From Ignavibacteria bacterium (GTDB lineage: Bacteria; Bacteroidota; Ignavibacteria; Ch128b), in NCBI GenBank assembly GCA_026415235.1, contig JAOAHM010000085.1, positions 1-33,176 of the forward strand: 33,176 bases of DNA, written 5' to 3'. This document shows positions 1 to 10,625 of this stretch, in pieces. A program made the translations under genes and the position numbers. The notes under the pieces are model-generated. The model did not search any database, was not told the DNA's origin, and saw only the letters and a program-made list of their open reading frames with translations. Numbering within the stretch: position 1 is the stretch's first letter; each line of letters begins with the position of its first letter.

Positions 1-662
1 TCTGCTGCAACATGATAATCTTTGTCACCTACTTTGAAAGCGGAATTTCTCAGATATGTCCAGAGAATTGTAACCATTCCAAGTTCATGTGCGTATTGGA
101 ATGCTTGAGAAATCTCTTGAATTTGTCTTTTTGATTCAGCAGAGCCATAATAAATTGTTGCACCAATTGCTACAGCGCCAAGGTCGAATGCTTGTTTAAC
201 AGATGCAAATAGAATTTGATCGTAAGTGTTTGGATAACTTAGAAATTCATTATGATTAATTTTTAAGATGAATGGAATTTTATGAGCATATTTTCTTGCA
301 ACTGAACCGAGAACTCCAAGCGTCGAAGCAACAGCGTTGCATCCGCCTTCAATTGCAAGTTTTACTATGTTTTCTGGATCAAAGTAAATTGGATTTGGTG
401 CAAATGATGCTCCAGCTGAATGTTCAATTCCTTGATCAACTGGAAGAATTGATAAGTAACCTGTACCAGCAAGTCTACCAGTATTGAAAAGAAGTTGCAG
501 ATTTCTCAGAACCTGTGGATTTCTATCAGAAGGTACGAAAATTCTATCAACAAAATCAGGTCCTGGAAGGTGAAGCATATCCTTAGGAACAGTTTTGCAT
601 TCGTGTTTCAGTAGGTAGTCTGCTTCATTTCCCAGAAGTTTTACAATTTCATCTATTGTCAT
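1..662 (-). CDS. fbaB: Class I fructose-bisphosphate aldolase (FbaB/DhnA type), 3' part truncated by the window edge
   Basis: Reverse-strand translation from ATG at 660-662: [42 protein letters not shown]...[52 protein letters not shown]...[10 protein letters not shown]...; DQGIEHS and KINHN motifs of archaeal-type class I FBA; no stop before base 1. Confidence 0.88.
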   Translation of the reverse strand, partial: MTIDEIVKLLGNEADYLLKHECKTVPKDMLHLPGPDFVDRIFVPSDRNPQVLRNLQLLFNTGRLAGTGYLSILPVDQGIEHSAGASFAPNPIYFDPENIVKLAIEGGCNAVASTLGVLGSVARKYAHKIPFILKINHNEFLSYPNTYDQILFASVKQAFDLGAVAIGATIYYGSAESKRQIQEISQAFQYAHELGMVTILWTYLRNSAFKVGDKDYHVAA

Positions 663-1097
663 TTTTATCTCTCCAATTTTAGTTGTGGTTTTCGACAAAT
701 ATAAGAAAAATCAGTAGTCGAATTTTTTGATGGTTGTTAATTAATTAGAACTTAAACTGGATTTGTTAAAAAATTGAAAGATTATCCGCATTTTTAATCT
801 AAAATATAAAATTGATAAGTAAATAACCGAACAAATCTTGGAAAATAAAAGGAATAAATTTCTCGCAAAGACGCTAAGACGCGAAGTTTATTTACAATTA
901 TAAAATTCAGATTGTTGTGATTATGTTTAAAAAATCTTAATTAACCAAAGCACCTTTTAGTTAAAATGAAACTTTTTAATTACAAATAATTAAAAGAGAA
1001 GAAACTTATGTGAACTTGAAATAATCAAAACTTATTTTTTTTTCGTTCTAAACTTAGTAAATTGTTTCGCTATAATGAAATAAATTGAAGGATATAG

Positions 1098-1916
1098 TTG
1101 AAGAGAGTACAATCATCTGACGATCAAAAACTTCAGGAAAAGTTAAAAGCCAAAGGCAATTTACCACGGCATATCGCCATTATTATGGATGGTAATGGTA
1201 GATGGGCAAAGAAACGAGGACTTCCTCGTGTTGCTGGTCATTCTGAAGGTGTAAAAAGCGTTCGAGATGTAGTAGAAGCCTGTGCTCAACTTGGTATTGA
1301 ATATTTAACTTTGTTTGCTTTCTCCACGGAGAATTGGAGACGACCTAAAGAGGAAGTTTCTACTTTAATGAAATTGCTTCTCAAAACTCTCAAAACAGAA
1401 ACAGATGAGCTTCATAAAAATAATATTCGTCTTCGAATGATTGGCGATTTTGAAACTCTTCCTGAAGAAGTTCAGAAACAACTTAGAGAAGCAATAAAGA
1501 AAACAGAAAACAACACAAGATTAAATTTGATTTTAGCTCTTAGCTATTCTGGTAGATGGGATATTCTTCAAGCAACAAAAAAAATTGCTGATGATGTAGC
1601 TCGCAAGAGAATCAAAACTTCGGAAATAAATGAAGAGTTATTTAAGCGTTATCTTTCCACTTCACAATTTCCTGAACCTGATTTGCTCATTCGCACCAGT
1701 GGGGAAATGCGAGTAAGTAATTTTCTTCTCTGGGAAATTGCCTACACTGAACTATATGTTACCGAAACACTCTGGCCAGATTTCAGAAGAAAAGAATTGT
1801 ATAAAGCTATTGAAGATTATCAGAAGAGAGAAAGAAAATTCGGTTTGGTAAGTGAGCAGATAAAGAAAATTAAAGGATATGGCAAAAATGTTTTTACCCT
1901 CAAGCAGTCTAAATAA
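1098..1916 (+). CDS. uppS: Isoprenyl transferase (undecaprenyl diphosphate synthase family)
   Basis: HIAIIMDGNGRWAKKRGLPRVAGHSEGVKSVRDVV and LLIRTSGEMRVSNFLLWEIAYTELY motifs; TTG start preceded by GAAGG. Confidence 0.95.
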   Translation: MKRVQSSDDQKLQEKLKAKGNLPRHIAIIMDGNGRWAKKRGLPRVAGHSEGVKSVRDVVEACAQLGIEYLTLFAFSTENWRRPKEEVSTLMKLLLKTLKTETDELHKNNIRLRMIGDFETLPEEVQKQLREAIKKTENNTRLNLILALSYSGRWDILQATKKIADDVARKRIKTSEINEELFKRYLSTSQFPEPDLLIRTSGEMRVSNFLLWEIAYTELYVTETLWPDFRRKELYKAIEDYQKRERKFGLVSEQIKKIKGYGKNVFTLKQSK

Positions 1917-4389
1917 ATCTCTCAAAATTTTGTTTTTCATTTTAGCTTTATTAGTTGAGTTAACTTTAGCTCAACAAAATCTTCCTACTTATAAGATTTT
2001 AGGAATTTCTGTTGAAGGAAATGTAACTGCAGATCCAGCTGTAATAATTGCTGCAAGTAGCTTGAAAATTAATGACGAAATTCAAATTCCAAGCGATGCA
2101 ACAATAAATGCGATTAAAAGAATTTTAGCTTTAAATATTTTCTCCGATGTACAGTTAATCAAAGAACGACAGGTTGGCAATGGAATTTATATTCTTATAA
2201 AAGTTCAGGAATATCCTCGATTAGAAGATTTTGTTATTGTAGGTAATGATGAAATTGGAGAAAAAGATTTAAAGAAAGAGATTACATTAATTAAAGGTCA
2301 AACATTAAAGCCACAAGATATTAGCAAACTGAAACGAAACATTCTTCGTCTTTACGAAGAAAAGGGAATGCTTAACGCTAACATTACTACAACACTCTTA
2401 GAATTTTCAAAAGTTGATACAACAAAGAAAAAATTACTTATCCGTTGGATTAATAGATACGATAGTGAAGATACTCACACTATGGAAATTGATAGAAGCG
2501 ACAAAGCAGCAGTTGAAAATATCGAGAGAATGAAAAATAGAGTACTCTTAAAAATTAAAATTGATGAAGGCAATGTTGTATTAGTCAAAAAAATAAATTT
2601 CTTCGGAAATAAAAATTTCTCTAAAAGCAAACTTATTAGTCAATTTGATGAGACAGTTGAAAAGAGATGGTGGCGCTTCTGGAAGAAAGAAAAATTTGAT
2701 AAAAAGAATTTCGAGAAAGATAAAGAAGCATTAATAAAATTTTATAAAAAGAACGGATATAAAGACGCAACCATACTTCAAGATTCAGTTTATCTTGACG
2801 AAAACAAAAAAAATCTTTTCATAGATATTTATCTCTACGAAGGTCCTCAATATAAAATTCGAAATATTCAATGGATTGGCAATACAGTATTTCCAACGGA
2901 AGTTTTGAATAAGCGACTTGGTTTCGAGAAAGGTGATATCTTTGATTACGAGAAATTTGAAAGAAATCTTAGACAGAACGAACAACAATCTGATGTCTCT
3001 TCACTTTACTTTGATAATGGCTATCTCGGATTTTCATTAAAGACCGAAGAAGTTAAAGTGGCAGATGACTCTTTAGATATTATTATCAAGATAGCTGAAA
3101 GAAATCAATTCAAGATTGGATATGTTGAGATTAAAGGTAACGACAAAACGATGGATAAAGTTATTCGTCGTGAGCTTTTCACAAGGCCTGGTGATTATTT
3201 CAATCGTGGACTTTTATTGAGAAGTCTTCAGCAACTTGCTAATCTTCAATACTTCAATCCTGAAAAATTATATCAGGAAGGAATTGATTACTTCCCTACT
3301 TCAGATTCAACCGTTGACATTACTTACAAAGTCGAAGAAAAGTCAAGTGATTATTTAAATGCTTCGGTTGGTTATAGTGGCAGTTGGGGATTTAGTGGTG
3401 CAGTAGGAATTACTCTCACAAACTTTTCACTTTCCAATCCATTCAAACTTGGTGGTGGACAAATTTTAAATTTCAATTGGCAGTTTGGTATTGGTAATTA
3501 TTATAGAACATTTCAACTTGGATTTACCGAACCATGGTTTATGGATACTCCAACTTCTGTTGGCTTTGATGTTTTCGATACAAGACAAATTTACATTTAC
3601 GAATTAAGGCAATATGGTGGAAGTATTCGAGTTGGTAGAAGACTCTCTTGGCCTGACGATTATTTCACAGTAAATGGTAGTCTCAGATATTATATGAATG
3701 ATGTTAAAGGTGGTGGTGGTTACTATCGAGAAGGAATGTATAAACAATATTCACTCGCATTTGGAATTGGAAGAAAAGATATTGATAATCCAATCTTTCC
3801 AAGCACTGGAAGTATTTTTAATGTTGATTTTGATTTATCTGGTGGACCTTTCCTTCCTGGTGATGTTGATTATCTAAAAACAGACATTAATCTCGAAGTT
3901 TATAGACGATTGTTTGGTTCAAATAAGATTACTTTCTTCCTCGGTAATTATTATGGATTTATTTACGAGCTTGTACCTAACACACCAATTCAACCATTTG
4001 AATATTATTACATGGGAGGAAGTGGATTAATTATTGCAACTGAACCTTTGCGTGGATATGATGACCGTTCAATTGGTCCAAAGAATGTTAATGGAAATGT
4101 AATTGGTGGAAAAATATTTGTTCGAAATACAGCAGAACTTAGACTTGCCGTTACACTTCAACCAATGCCTCTTTATGTACTGGCATTTGCTGAAGCTGGA
4201 AATGTATGGAGAGATATGAAAGATGTTAATATATTTGATTTGAAACGAAGTGTTGGATTTGGTGCTCGTGTATTGATTAATCCAATTGGAATGATTGGAT
4301 TTGATTTTGGTTATGGATTTGATAGAAAATCTGTTAGTGGTTTTGATCCACAATGGATATTTCATTTTCAATTCGGTAGAGGAATGTAA
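1879..4389 (+). CDS. bamA: Outer membrane protein assembly factor BamA (POTRA repeats plus Omp85 barrel)
   Basis: N-terminal signal-like hydrophobic segment, repeated POTRA-like segments (VEGN, FFGN, WIGN, IKGN), C-terminal barrel GFDFGYGFDRK...WIFHFQFGRGM ending in an aromatic-rich strand; followed by skp genes and lpxD. Confidence 0.93.
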   Translation: MAKMFLPSSSLNKSLKILFFILALLVELTLAQQNLPTYKILGISVEGNVTADPAVIIAASSLKINDEIQIPSDATINAIKRILALNIFSDVQLIKERQVGNGIYILIKVQEYPRLEDFVIVGNDEIGEKDLKKEITLIKGQTLKPQDISKLKRNILRLYEEKGMLNANITTTLLEFSKVDTTKKKLLIRWINRYDSEDTHTMEIDRSDKAAVENIERMKNRVLLKIKIDEGNVVLVKKINFFGNKNFSKSKLISQFDETVEKRWWRFWKKEKFDKKNFEKDKEALIKFYKKNGYKDATILQDSVYLDENKKNLFIDIYLYEGPQYKIRNIQWIGNTVFPTEVLNKRLGFEKGDIFDYEKFERNLRQNEQQSDVSSLYFDNGYLGFSLKTEEVKVADDSLDIIIKIAERNQFKIGYVEIKGNDKTMDKVIRRELFTRPGDYFNRGLLLRSLQQLANLQYFNPEKLYQEGIDYFPTSDSTVDITYKVEEKSSDYLNASVGYSGSWGFSGAVGITLTNFSLSNPFKLGGGQILNFNWQFGIGNYYRTFQLGFTEPWFMDTPTSVGFDVFDTRQIYIYELRQYGGSIRVGRRLSWPDDYFTVNGSLRYYMNDVKGGGGYYREGMYKQYSLAFGIGRKDIDNPIFPSTGSIFNVDFDLSGGPFLPGDVDYLKTDINLEVYRRLFGSNKITFFLGNYYGFIYELVPNTPIQPFEYYYMGGSGLIIATEPLRGYDDRSIGPKNVNGNVIGGKIFVRNTAELRLAVTLQPMPLYVLAFAEAGNVWRDMKDVNIFDLKRSVGFGARVLINPIGMIGFDFGYGFDRKSVSGFDPQWIFHFQFGRGM

Positions 4390-4403
4390 AACAATAATAA
4401 AAA

Positions 4404-4949
4404 ATGAGGTTAACAGTGAAAGCTATCAATTTAATTTTATCTTTGATTATTTTCTTATCAATTACTTTGTATGCACAACAACCACAATTAAAAGTCGGTG
4501 TTGTAGATTCAGAAATAATTTTAAGTCAATTGCCTGAATACAAAAAAGCTCAAGATCAATTAAATGAGATTGTGAAAAAATGGCAGGCAGAGCTCGATAG
4601 CCTTTCGATGGAATATCAAGAAAGGCTCGAAAATTACAGAAAGCAAGAAGCAATGATGACCGACGATGTGAAATTGAAAGAACAACAAGAAATTATGAAA
4701 TTAGAGCAGGAGATTTATACTTTCCGTCAACGAAAATTTGGTCAGCAAGGTGATTTTGCAATGGAACAGGAAAAACTTCTTTCACCAATTAAACAAAACA
4801 TCATCAAAGCTATTGAAAAAGTAGCTAAGGAAGAGAAAGTTACATTAGTTTTAGATAAAGCTGGTGAAGTTGTTGTTCTTTATTCCGATCCATCTTATGA
4901 TTTAACTTTCAAAGTCCTCGACCAACTAAGAAGAGGAAAAGTAAAATAA
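4404..4949 (+). CDS. skp: OmpH/Skp family periplasmic chaperone (copy 1)
   Basis: Signal peptide, then VGVVDSEIILSQLPEYKKAQDQLNEIVKKWQAELDSL coiled-coil typical of OmpH/Skp. Confidence 0.88.
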   Translation: MRLTVKAINLILSLIIFLSITLYAQQPQLKVGVVDSEIILSQLPEYKKAQDQLNEIVKKWQAELDSLSMEYQERLENYRKQEAMMTDDVKLKEQQEIMKLEQEIYTFRQRKFGQQGDFAMEQEKLLSPIKQNIIKAIEKVAKEEKVTLVLDKAGEVVVLYSDPSYDLTFKVLDQLRRGKVK

Positions 4950-4963
4950 TTTAAGAGGCTTTT

Positions 4964-5470
4964 ATGAAAAAGCTAATCATTCTCTTCGCATTCTTTTTTA
5001 TTTCTGTTCCAATTTTTGCTCAGGTAAAAATTGGGTTCATAAATTCAGAAGCAATTATGAAAGAGCTTCCTGAAGCACAAGATGCTCAAAGAAAACTTGA
5101 TAATCTTGTTCAAGAATGGCAAGCAGAGCTTCGTCGTCTCGAAAGCGAATGGAAAATGAAATACGATGCATATGATCGAGATAAATTAATTATGAGCGAT
5201 CAAACACGAGCTGAAAAAGAAAAAGAGCTTGTTGATTTGGAAAATAGAATTATGCAATACCGAGAGCAAAAATTTGGACAGAACGGAGAGCTTTTCCAAA
5301 AACAAGAAGAGTTCATGAAACCAATTCAAAATAAAATCTTCACAACCCTTGAGAAGATTGCGAAAGAAGAAGGATATGATTTTGTTTTCGATAAAAGTGG
5401 TGAAATCTTATTGCTCTATGCAAACGAAAAATATGATTTAACAAACAAAGTCTTACAAGCATTGAAGTGA
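4964..5470 (+). CDS. skp: OmpH/Skp family periplasmic chaperone (copy 2)
   Basis: Signal peptide, KIGFINSEAIMKELPEAQDAQRKLDNLVQEWQAELRRLE; clearly similar to the preceding ORF. Confidence 0.88.
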   Translation: MKKLIILFAFFFISVPIFAQVKIGFINSEAIMKELPEAQDAQRKLDNLVQEWQAELRRLESEWKMKYDAYDRDKLIMSDQTRAEKEKELVDLENRIMQYREQKFGQNGELFQKQEEFMKPIQNKIFTTLEKIAKEEGYDFVFDKSGEILLLYANEKYDLTNKVLQALK

Positions 5471-5476
5471 AAGTTT

Positions 5477-6523
5477 ATGGAAATAACAGTAGAAGAAATT
5501 GCTTCGTTGGTTGGTGGCGAGGTCGTCGGTGATGGAAAGAAGATAATTCGTAATGTAGCTAAAATCGAAGAGGCTGGTGAAGATGATTTGACCTTTCTTT
5601 ATCAAGAAAAGTATGAGAAATATTTAAGTCCAGACTCTTCATTTGCAGTTCTTGTTAACAAAGATTTTTCGAAATCATATCCATCGCTGACATTTATAAA
5701 AGTCGCTGAACCTTATCTCGCATTCATCAAAATCATTGAAAAATATTTTATTCCTGAAGTTGAACTGCCACCACTTTTTAGCAAAACAAAAGATGAAGTA
5801 AACTTTTCCTTTGGAAAAAATTTTAGATGCGGAGAGAATGTATCAATTGGTAAAAATTGTAAAATTGGCGATGATGTAACAATCTTTTCGAATGTAGCAA
5901 TTTTAAATGATGTTGAAATTGGAGATGGAACTGTAATCTACCCAAATGTTACAATTAGAGAACGCTGCAAAATAGGAAAGCGAAACATAATTCATTCAGG
6001 AGTTGTGATTGGAAGTGATGGCTTTGGTTATTACAAGTTAAGCGATAAGTCGTACAAAAAAATTCCGCAAATTGGAATTGTCGTCTTAGAAGATGATGTT
6101 GAAGTTGGTGCAAATACATGTATTGACCGAGCAAGCATAGGCGAGACAAGAATTAAAAAAGGAACCAAGATTGATAACTTAGTTCAGATTGCTCACAATG
6201 TTGTGATTGGTGAAAATTGTGCAATCTCTGGTCAAACTGGATTTGCTGGAAGTACAAAAGTTGGAAATAATGTGATTGTAGCTGGTCAGGTAGGATTTGC
6301 TGATCATATTGTCGTTGAAGATGATGTTGTTGTTATGGCAAAGACTGGCGTTTCTCACAGTCTAAAGAAGGGCAAAGTTTATTTTGGTTATCCAGTGATG
6401 GAAGTTAGAGAAGCATTTAAGTTGCATGCTCTCTATAAAAATCTTCCAGAACTGAGAGAAAAAATTTTTGAATTAGATAAGAAATTAAATGAGTTAGTTC
6501 AGAAATTGAATGAAAGCAAATAG
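5477..6523 (+). CDS. lpxD: UDP-3-O-acylglucosamine N-acyltransferase
   Basis: Left-handed beta-helix hexapeptide repeats, GSDGFGYY, NTCIDRASIGETRI..., IAHNVVIGENCAISGQTGFAGSTKVG; lipid A gene context. Confidence 0.95.
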   Translation: MEITVEEIASLVGGEVVGDGKKIIRNVAKIEEAGEDDLTFLYQEKYEKYLSPDSSFAVLVNKDFSKSYPSLTFIKVAEPYLAFIKIIEKYFIPEVELPPLFSKTKDEVNFSFGKNFRCGENVSIGKNCKIGDDVTIFSNVAILNDVEIGDGTVIYPNVTIRERCKIGKRNIIHSGVVIGSDGFGYYKLSDKSYKKIPQIGIVVLEDDVEVGANTCIDRASIGETRIKKGTKIDNLVQIAHNVVIGENCAISGQTGFAGSTKVGNNVIVAGQVGFADHIVVEDDVVVMAKTGVSHSLKKGKVYFGYPVMEVREAFKLHALYKNLPELREKIFELDKKLNELVQKLNESK

Positions 6524-6534
6524 GAGAACTCAAA

Positions 6535-7953
6535 ATGGTTGAAAAGCAGAGAACGATTGCTAAACCTGTTACTGTAAGTGGAATAGGGATTCATACTGGA
6601 ACTCAATGCACAATGACATTCAAACCAGCACCAGAAAATTATGGAATAAGATTTATTCGAGTTGATTTAGGAGGAAATCCTGAAATTCCTGCTATAGTCG
6701 AAAATGTTGTGGATGTTTCACGAGGAACCACCATTGCAGTAGGTGAAGCAAAAGTTCATACTGTTGAACATGTTTTAGCTGCTGTTTATGGATTAAAGAT
6801 AGATAATCTGAAAATTGAATTAGATGGAATTGAACCACCAATTGGTGATGGAAGTGCAAAACTATATGTTGATGCATTGCTCGAAGCAGAAATTGTTGAA
6901 CAAGAAGCTCCGAAAGATTATTTAGTAATTGATCAAACTGTAATGTATCACGATGAAGAAAGAGGAATTGATATTGTTGCTCTTCCGTTGGACGATTTCA
7001 GAATTACAATAATGATTGATTACAACAATCCAGCTCTTGGAAGTCAACACTCATCTTTATTTAGCCTTGAAAAAGAATTCATTACAGAATATTCAACTGC
7101 AAGAACATTTTGTTTCTTGAGTGAAGTAGAACAACTTGTAAATCAAAACTTAATCAAAGGTGGTGATATTGATAATGCAGTTGTTATTGTTGACAGAAAA
7201 CTTTCAGACGAAGAATTAAATAATCTTGCTCAAAAACTAAACATCAAACATCCACTTTTCCTTGGTGAGAATGGAATTTTGAACAACGAAACTTTGCGTT
7301 TCAAAAACGAACCTGCAAGACATAAAGTTTTAGATTTGATTGGTGACCTTGCACTGATTGGCGTTCCTTTGAAAGCTCAAATTCTTGCTGCTCGTCCAGG
7401 CCATAAAGCTAATGTTGAATTTGCTCGAATGATTAGAAAACTTTATCAGCAAAAGAAACTTGAGAAAAAATATCAGTTCATTAAAAAAGAAGGTGTTGTT
7501 TTTGATGCAAATGCAATCTTAAGAATTCTGCCTCATCGCTATCCTTTTGTTTTAGTTGATAAGATTGTTGATTTGAAGATGGGCGAAAAAGTTGTTGGAA
7601 TTAAAAATGTGACAATTAACGAACCATACTTTCAAGGACATTTTCCTGGTCAAATGGTTATGCCTGGAGTTTTAATAATCGAAGCACTTGCACAAACAAG
7701 TGGAATTCTTTTGCTTAATTCAATTCCTGATTTTGATAATAATCTCGTTTACTTTATGGCGATTAATAATGCAAAGTTCAGAAGACCTGTTGTTCCTGGT
7801 GATCAGTTAATACTTGAAGTAGAGCTTGTTAATCAAAGAAGCAAAACATTTACAATGAAAGGTCGTGCAATAGTTGATGGTAATCTTGCAGCTGAAGCAG
7901 AATTTATGGCTGCAATTGTTCCGAAGGAAGAAAGTCAAAAATCACAGAAATAA
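6535..7953 (+). CDS. lpxC/fabZ: Bifunctional LpxC (UDP-3-O-acyl-GlcNAc deacetylase) / FabZ (3-hydroxyacyl-ACP dehydratase)
   Basis: N-terminal half: SGIGIHTG, VHTVEHVLAAVYGL, ARTFCF, HKVLDLIGDLALIG (LpxC). C-terminal half: ILPHRYPFVLVDKI, YFQGHFPGQMVMPGVLIIEALAQ (FabZ). Single uninterrupted ORF. Confidence 0.95.
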   Translation: MVEKQRTIAKPVTVSGIGIHTGTQCTMTFKPAPENYGIRFIRVDLGGNPEIPAIVENVVDVSRGTTIAVGEAKVHTVEHVLAAVYGLKIDNLKIELDGIEPPIGDGSAKLYVDALLEAEIVEQEAPKDYLVIDQTVMYHDEERGIDIVALPLDDFRITIMIDYNNPALGSQHSSLFSLEKEFITEYSTARTFCFLSEVEQLVNQNLIKGGDIDNAVVIVDRKLSDEELNNLAQKLNIKHPLFLGENGILNNETLRFKNEPARHKVLDLIGDLALIGVPLKAQILAARPGHKANVEFARMIRKLYQQKKLEKKYQFIKKEGVVFDANAILRILPHRYPFVLVDKIVDLKMGEKVVGIKNVTINEPYFQGHFPGQMVMPGVLIIEALAQTSGILLLNSIPDFDNNLVYFMAINNAKFRRPVVPGDQLILEVELVNQRSKTFTMKGRAIVDGNLAAEAEFMAAIVPKEESQKSQK

Positions 7954-7961
7954 AAAATTGT

Positions 7962-8735
7962 ATGCCTGAAATTCATCCTACCTCAATCGTATCAAAAGAT
8001 GCTCAAATTGCAGACGATGTAATAATTGGTCCCTTCTGTATTGTAGAAGGAGATGTGAAAATTGAAAGTGGAACGAAATTATTGAGTCATGTTGTGATTT
8101 ACGATGGTGCAAGAATTGGAAAGAACAACAAAATTTTTCCCGGCACTGTGATAGCAGCTGTTCCACAAGATTTGAAATTCAACAACGAGTACACAGAAGT
8201 TTTTATTGGTGATAATAATACAATTCGAGAAGCTGTAACAATTAGTCGTGCAACTTCTGCAACAAAAAAAACAATTGTTGGAAGCAATTGTCTTTTAATG
8301 GCTTATGTTCATGTTGCTCATGATTGTGTTGTTGGAAATAATTGCATACTTGCAAATTCAGTTGAACTTGCTGGTCATGTTCATGTCGAAGATTATGTAA
8401 TAATTGGTGGACTTACAGGAGTTCATCAATTTACTTCCATTGGTCAACATTCTATGGTTGGTGCTTGTTCAAAAATTGTTAAAGACATTCCACCTTATAC
8501 TTTGTTTAGTGGAAATCCAATTAGATACGAAGGATTAAACATAATTGGACTTCGACGAAGAGGATTTTCATCCGATGCAATAGCCTCATTGAAAGAAGCT
8601 TACAACATTTTATATAGTCCGTATTACAACACAACTCAAGCAGTTGAAAAAATTAAATCTGATGTAAAACAAACAAACGAAGTAAAAGCATTGCTTGCTT
8701 TCATTGAAAAAAGTCGTCGTGGTATTAGCAAATGA
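7962..8735 (+). CDS. lpxA: Acyl-ACP--UDP-N-acetylglucosamine O-acyltransferase
   Basis: HPTSIVSKDAQIADDVIIGPFCIVEGDVKI, AHDCVVGNNCILANSVELAGHV, GLTGVHQFTSIGQHSMVG; C-terminal LpxA helical region. Confidence 0.95.
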   Translation: MPEIHPTSIVSKDAQIADDVIIGPFCIVEGDVKIESGTKLLSHVVIYDGARIGKNNKIFPGTVIAAVPQDLKFNNEYTEVFIGDNNTIREAVTISRATSATKKTIVGSNCLLMAYVHVAHDCVVGNNCILANSVELAGHVHVEDYVIIGGLTGVHQFTSIGQHSMVGACSKIVKDIPPYTLFSGNPIRYEGLNIIGLRRRGFSSDAIASLKEAYNILYSPYYNTTQAVEKIKSDVKQTNEVKALLAFIEKSRRGISK

Positions 8736-9478
8736 ACTTTTGGAAATTTCTTGATACAGGTGAGAACACAGGCAAATTCAATATGGATTTTGATTTGAGT
8801 TTGGTTGAAAGAGTAAATAGTGAAGGAGTTTCTTTTATTCGATTTTATCAATGGAAGCCTTATGCAATTTCGCTCGGATATCATCAAAAAATTGAAAGCA
8901 TAAATGTTGAGCTTTGCAAAGAACATTCAATTGATATCGTGCGAAGACCAACTGGTGGTAGAGCAATTTTACATTCTGATGAATTAACTTATTCGGTAGT
9001 TACTCCCATCAAAAATTTTTCACCACACGAGCTTTATTACAAAATTAATCTTGCTTTAATAGAAGGTTTACATAGTTATGACATCAGATTAAAAGATGTT
9101 GAACTCGAGAAAGCACAAATTGATTTTAAAAACTTCTACAAGTCATCGAAGTCAATTCCATGTTTTTCAAGTTCAGCAAGAAATGAAATAAAATTTCAAA
9201 ACAAAAAGCTTGTAGGTTCTGCTCAGAGAGTTATAAATGATGTGCTTCTTCAACATGGTTCAATTTTGATTGGTGAGTATCATAAGAAAATAGTTGAATT
9301 TTTGAATTTGAATGATGATGAAAAAGCAATGCTAAAAAATGAATTGGATGAAAAAACAATTTCACTAAAAGAAATATTAAATGAAGAAATTAATCTCAAT
9401 AATTTGAAAAACTCTCTCCTGAAAGGTTTTGAAAAAATTTTTGAAATAAGTTTGATTGAAAGTGAGGTAACAATATGA
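8732..9478 (+). CDS. Lipoate--protein ligase / octanoyltransferase (LplA/LipM-like)
   Basis: [54 protein letters not shown] motifs of the LplA/LipB/LipM fold; ATGA overlap with lpxA. Confidence 0.85.
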   Translation: MNFWKFLDTGENTGKFNMDFDLSLVERVNSEGVSFIRFYQWKPYAISLGYHQKIESINVELCKEHSIDIVRRPTGGRAILHSDELTYSVVTPIKNFSPHELYYKINLALIEGLHSYDIRLKDVELEKAQIDFKNFYKSSKSIPCFSSSARNEIKFQNKKLVGSAQRVINDVLLQHGSILIGEYHKKIVEFLNLNDDEKAMLKNELDEKTISLKEILNEEINLNNLKNSLLKGFEKIFEISLIESEVTI

Positions 9479-10290
9479 GTACAACAACTGAGATTAAGAA
9501 AGTTACAACTCGTAGAATTCAAGAGATGAAAGATCGAGGAGAGAAAATCACCGCACTTACTGCATACGATTTTTTAATTGCAAGATTGTGTGATAGAGCA
9601 GGAATTGATATTATTCTTGTAGGCGATTCTGTTGGCAATGTTTTTCAAGGACATCTTACCACTTTACCTGTAACTCTTGAGGATATGATTTATCACACTA
9701 AAGCTGTTCAGCGTGGTGTAAAGCGAGCAATGATTGTTGTTGATATGCCCTTTATGAGTTATCAAACAAATGTTGAAGAAGCATTTCGTAATGCTGGCAG
9801 AATTATGAAAGAAACAGATGCAGGTGCAGTAAAAATAGAAGGTGGTGAAATATTTGCTGAAACTGTTGCTAAACTTACCGCTAATGGAATTCCAGTGATG
9901 GGACACATTGGATTAACTCCACAATCAATTCATCGTTTTGGTGGATATCAACCGAGAGGAAAAGAAAAAGAAGAAGCTCAACAATTAATTCGAGATGCAA
10001 AAGCACTTGAAGAAGCAGGTGCATTTGCAATTGTTATTGAAAAAGTACCAGCTAAACTCGCAAAACGAATAACTCAATCAGTAAAAATTCCAACAATTGG
10101 TATCGGTGCAGGAAAATATGTAGATGGACAAATTCTTGTTGTTTATGATATGCTTGGATTAACAGAAGAATTCAACCCACGATTTGTTAGAAAATATGCC
10201 CATCTATCAGAAACAATTTTCGATGCTTTCAAACATTACATCGAAGATGTTCGCAGTGGCGACTTCCCAAATGAAAAAGAAAGCTATTGA
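9475..10290 (+). CDS. panB: 3-methyl-2-oxobutanoate hydroxymethyltransferase
   Basis: [54 protein letters not shown] and [19 protein letters not shown] are hallmark PanB sequences. Confidence 0.97.
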   Translation: MSTTTEIKKVTTRRIQEMKDRGEKITALTAYDFLIARLCDRAGIDIILVGDSVGNVFQGHLTTLPVTLEDMIYHTKAVQRGVKRAMIVVDMPFMSYQTNVEEAFRNAGRIMKETDAGAVKIEGGEIFAETVAKLTANGIPVMGHIGLTPQSIHRFGGYQPRGKEKEEAQQLIRDAKALEEAGAFAIVIEKVPAKLAKRITQSVKIPTIGIGAGKYVDGQILVVYDMLGLTEEFNPRFVRKYAHLSETIFDAFKHYIEDVRSGDFPNEKESY

Positions 10291-10532
10291 TTAATTGATT
10301 TAATTCTTCTCATCAACACACTCACTCTTTCAATTTTCATAAAATATTTATTACACAATTTTTTATTATTCTTCTTTCCAGAAACTCATTCAACTTTTTT
10401 TGAATTAATTTGTGAAAAAATTTTTTGTTGAGAAGTCCATTGAAAAATTTTTTTGATTTCATCAGAGAAAATTTTTTCAATCACTTTGATTAAAAAAAAT
10501 TTTTTTGATGATAAAGTTGTTTAAGAAGATGT

Positions 10533-10578
10533 ATCACATCATTCAAAAAACTTTATGTTGAATGAATGATGATGTGAT
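10533..10578. repeat. Inverted repeat ATCACATCAT/ATGATGTGAT (10-bp perfect arms, 26-nt spacer) upstream of the ATP-grasp operon
   Basis: Arms at 10533-10542 and 10569-10578 read directly from the sequence. Confidence 0.55.
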
Positions 10579-10625
10579 GTTGTTAAAAAGTGTGATGAAA
10601 AAATTTAAAAGTTGTTGAAAAACTA

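Noticed and set aside
272-487. 71-aa plus-strand ORF
   Set aside because: Antisense shadow of the aldolase CDS on the minus strand; Gln/Leu-rich, no RBS.
4295-4537. 80-aa ORF overlapping the end of bamA and start of skp
   Set aside because: Out-of-frame with two well-supported genes.
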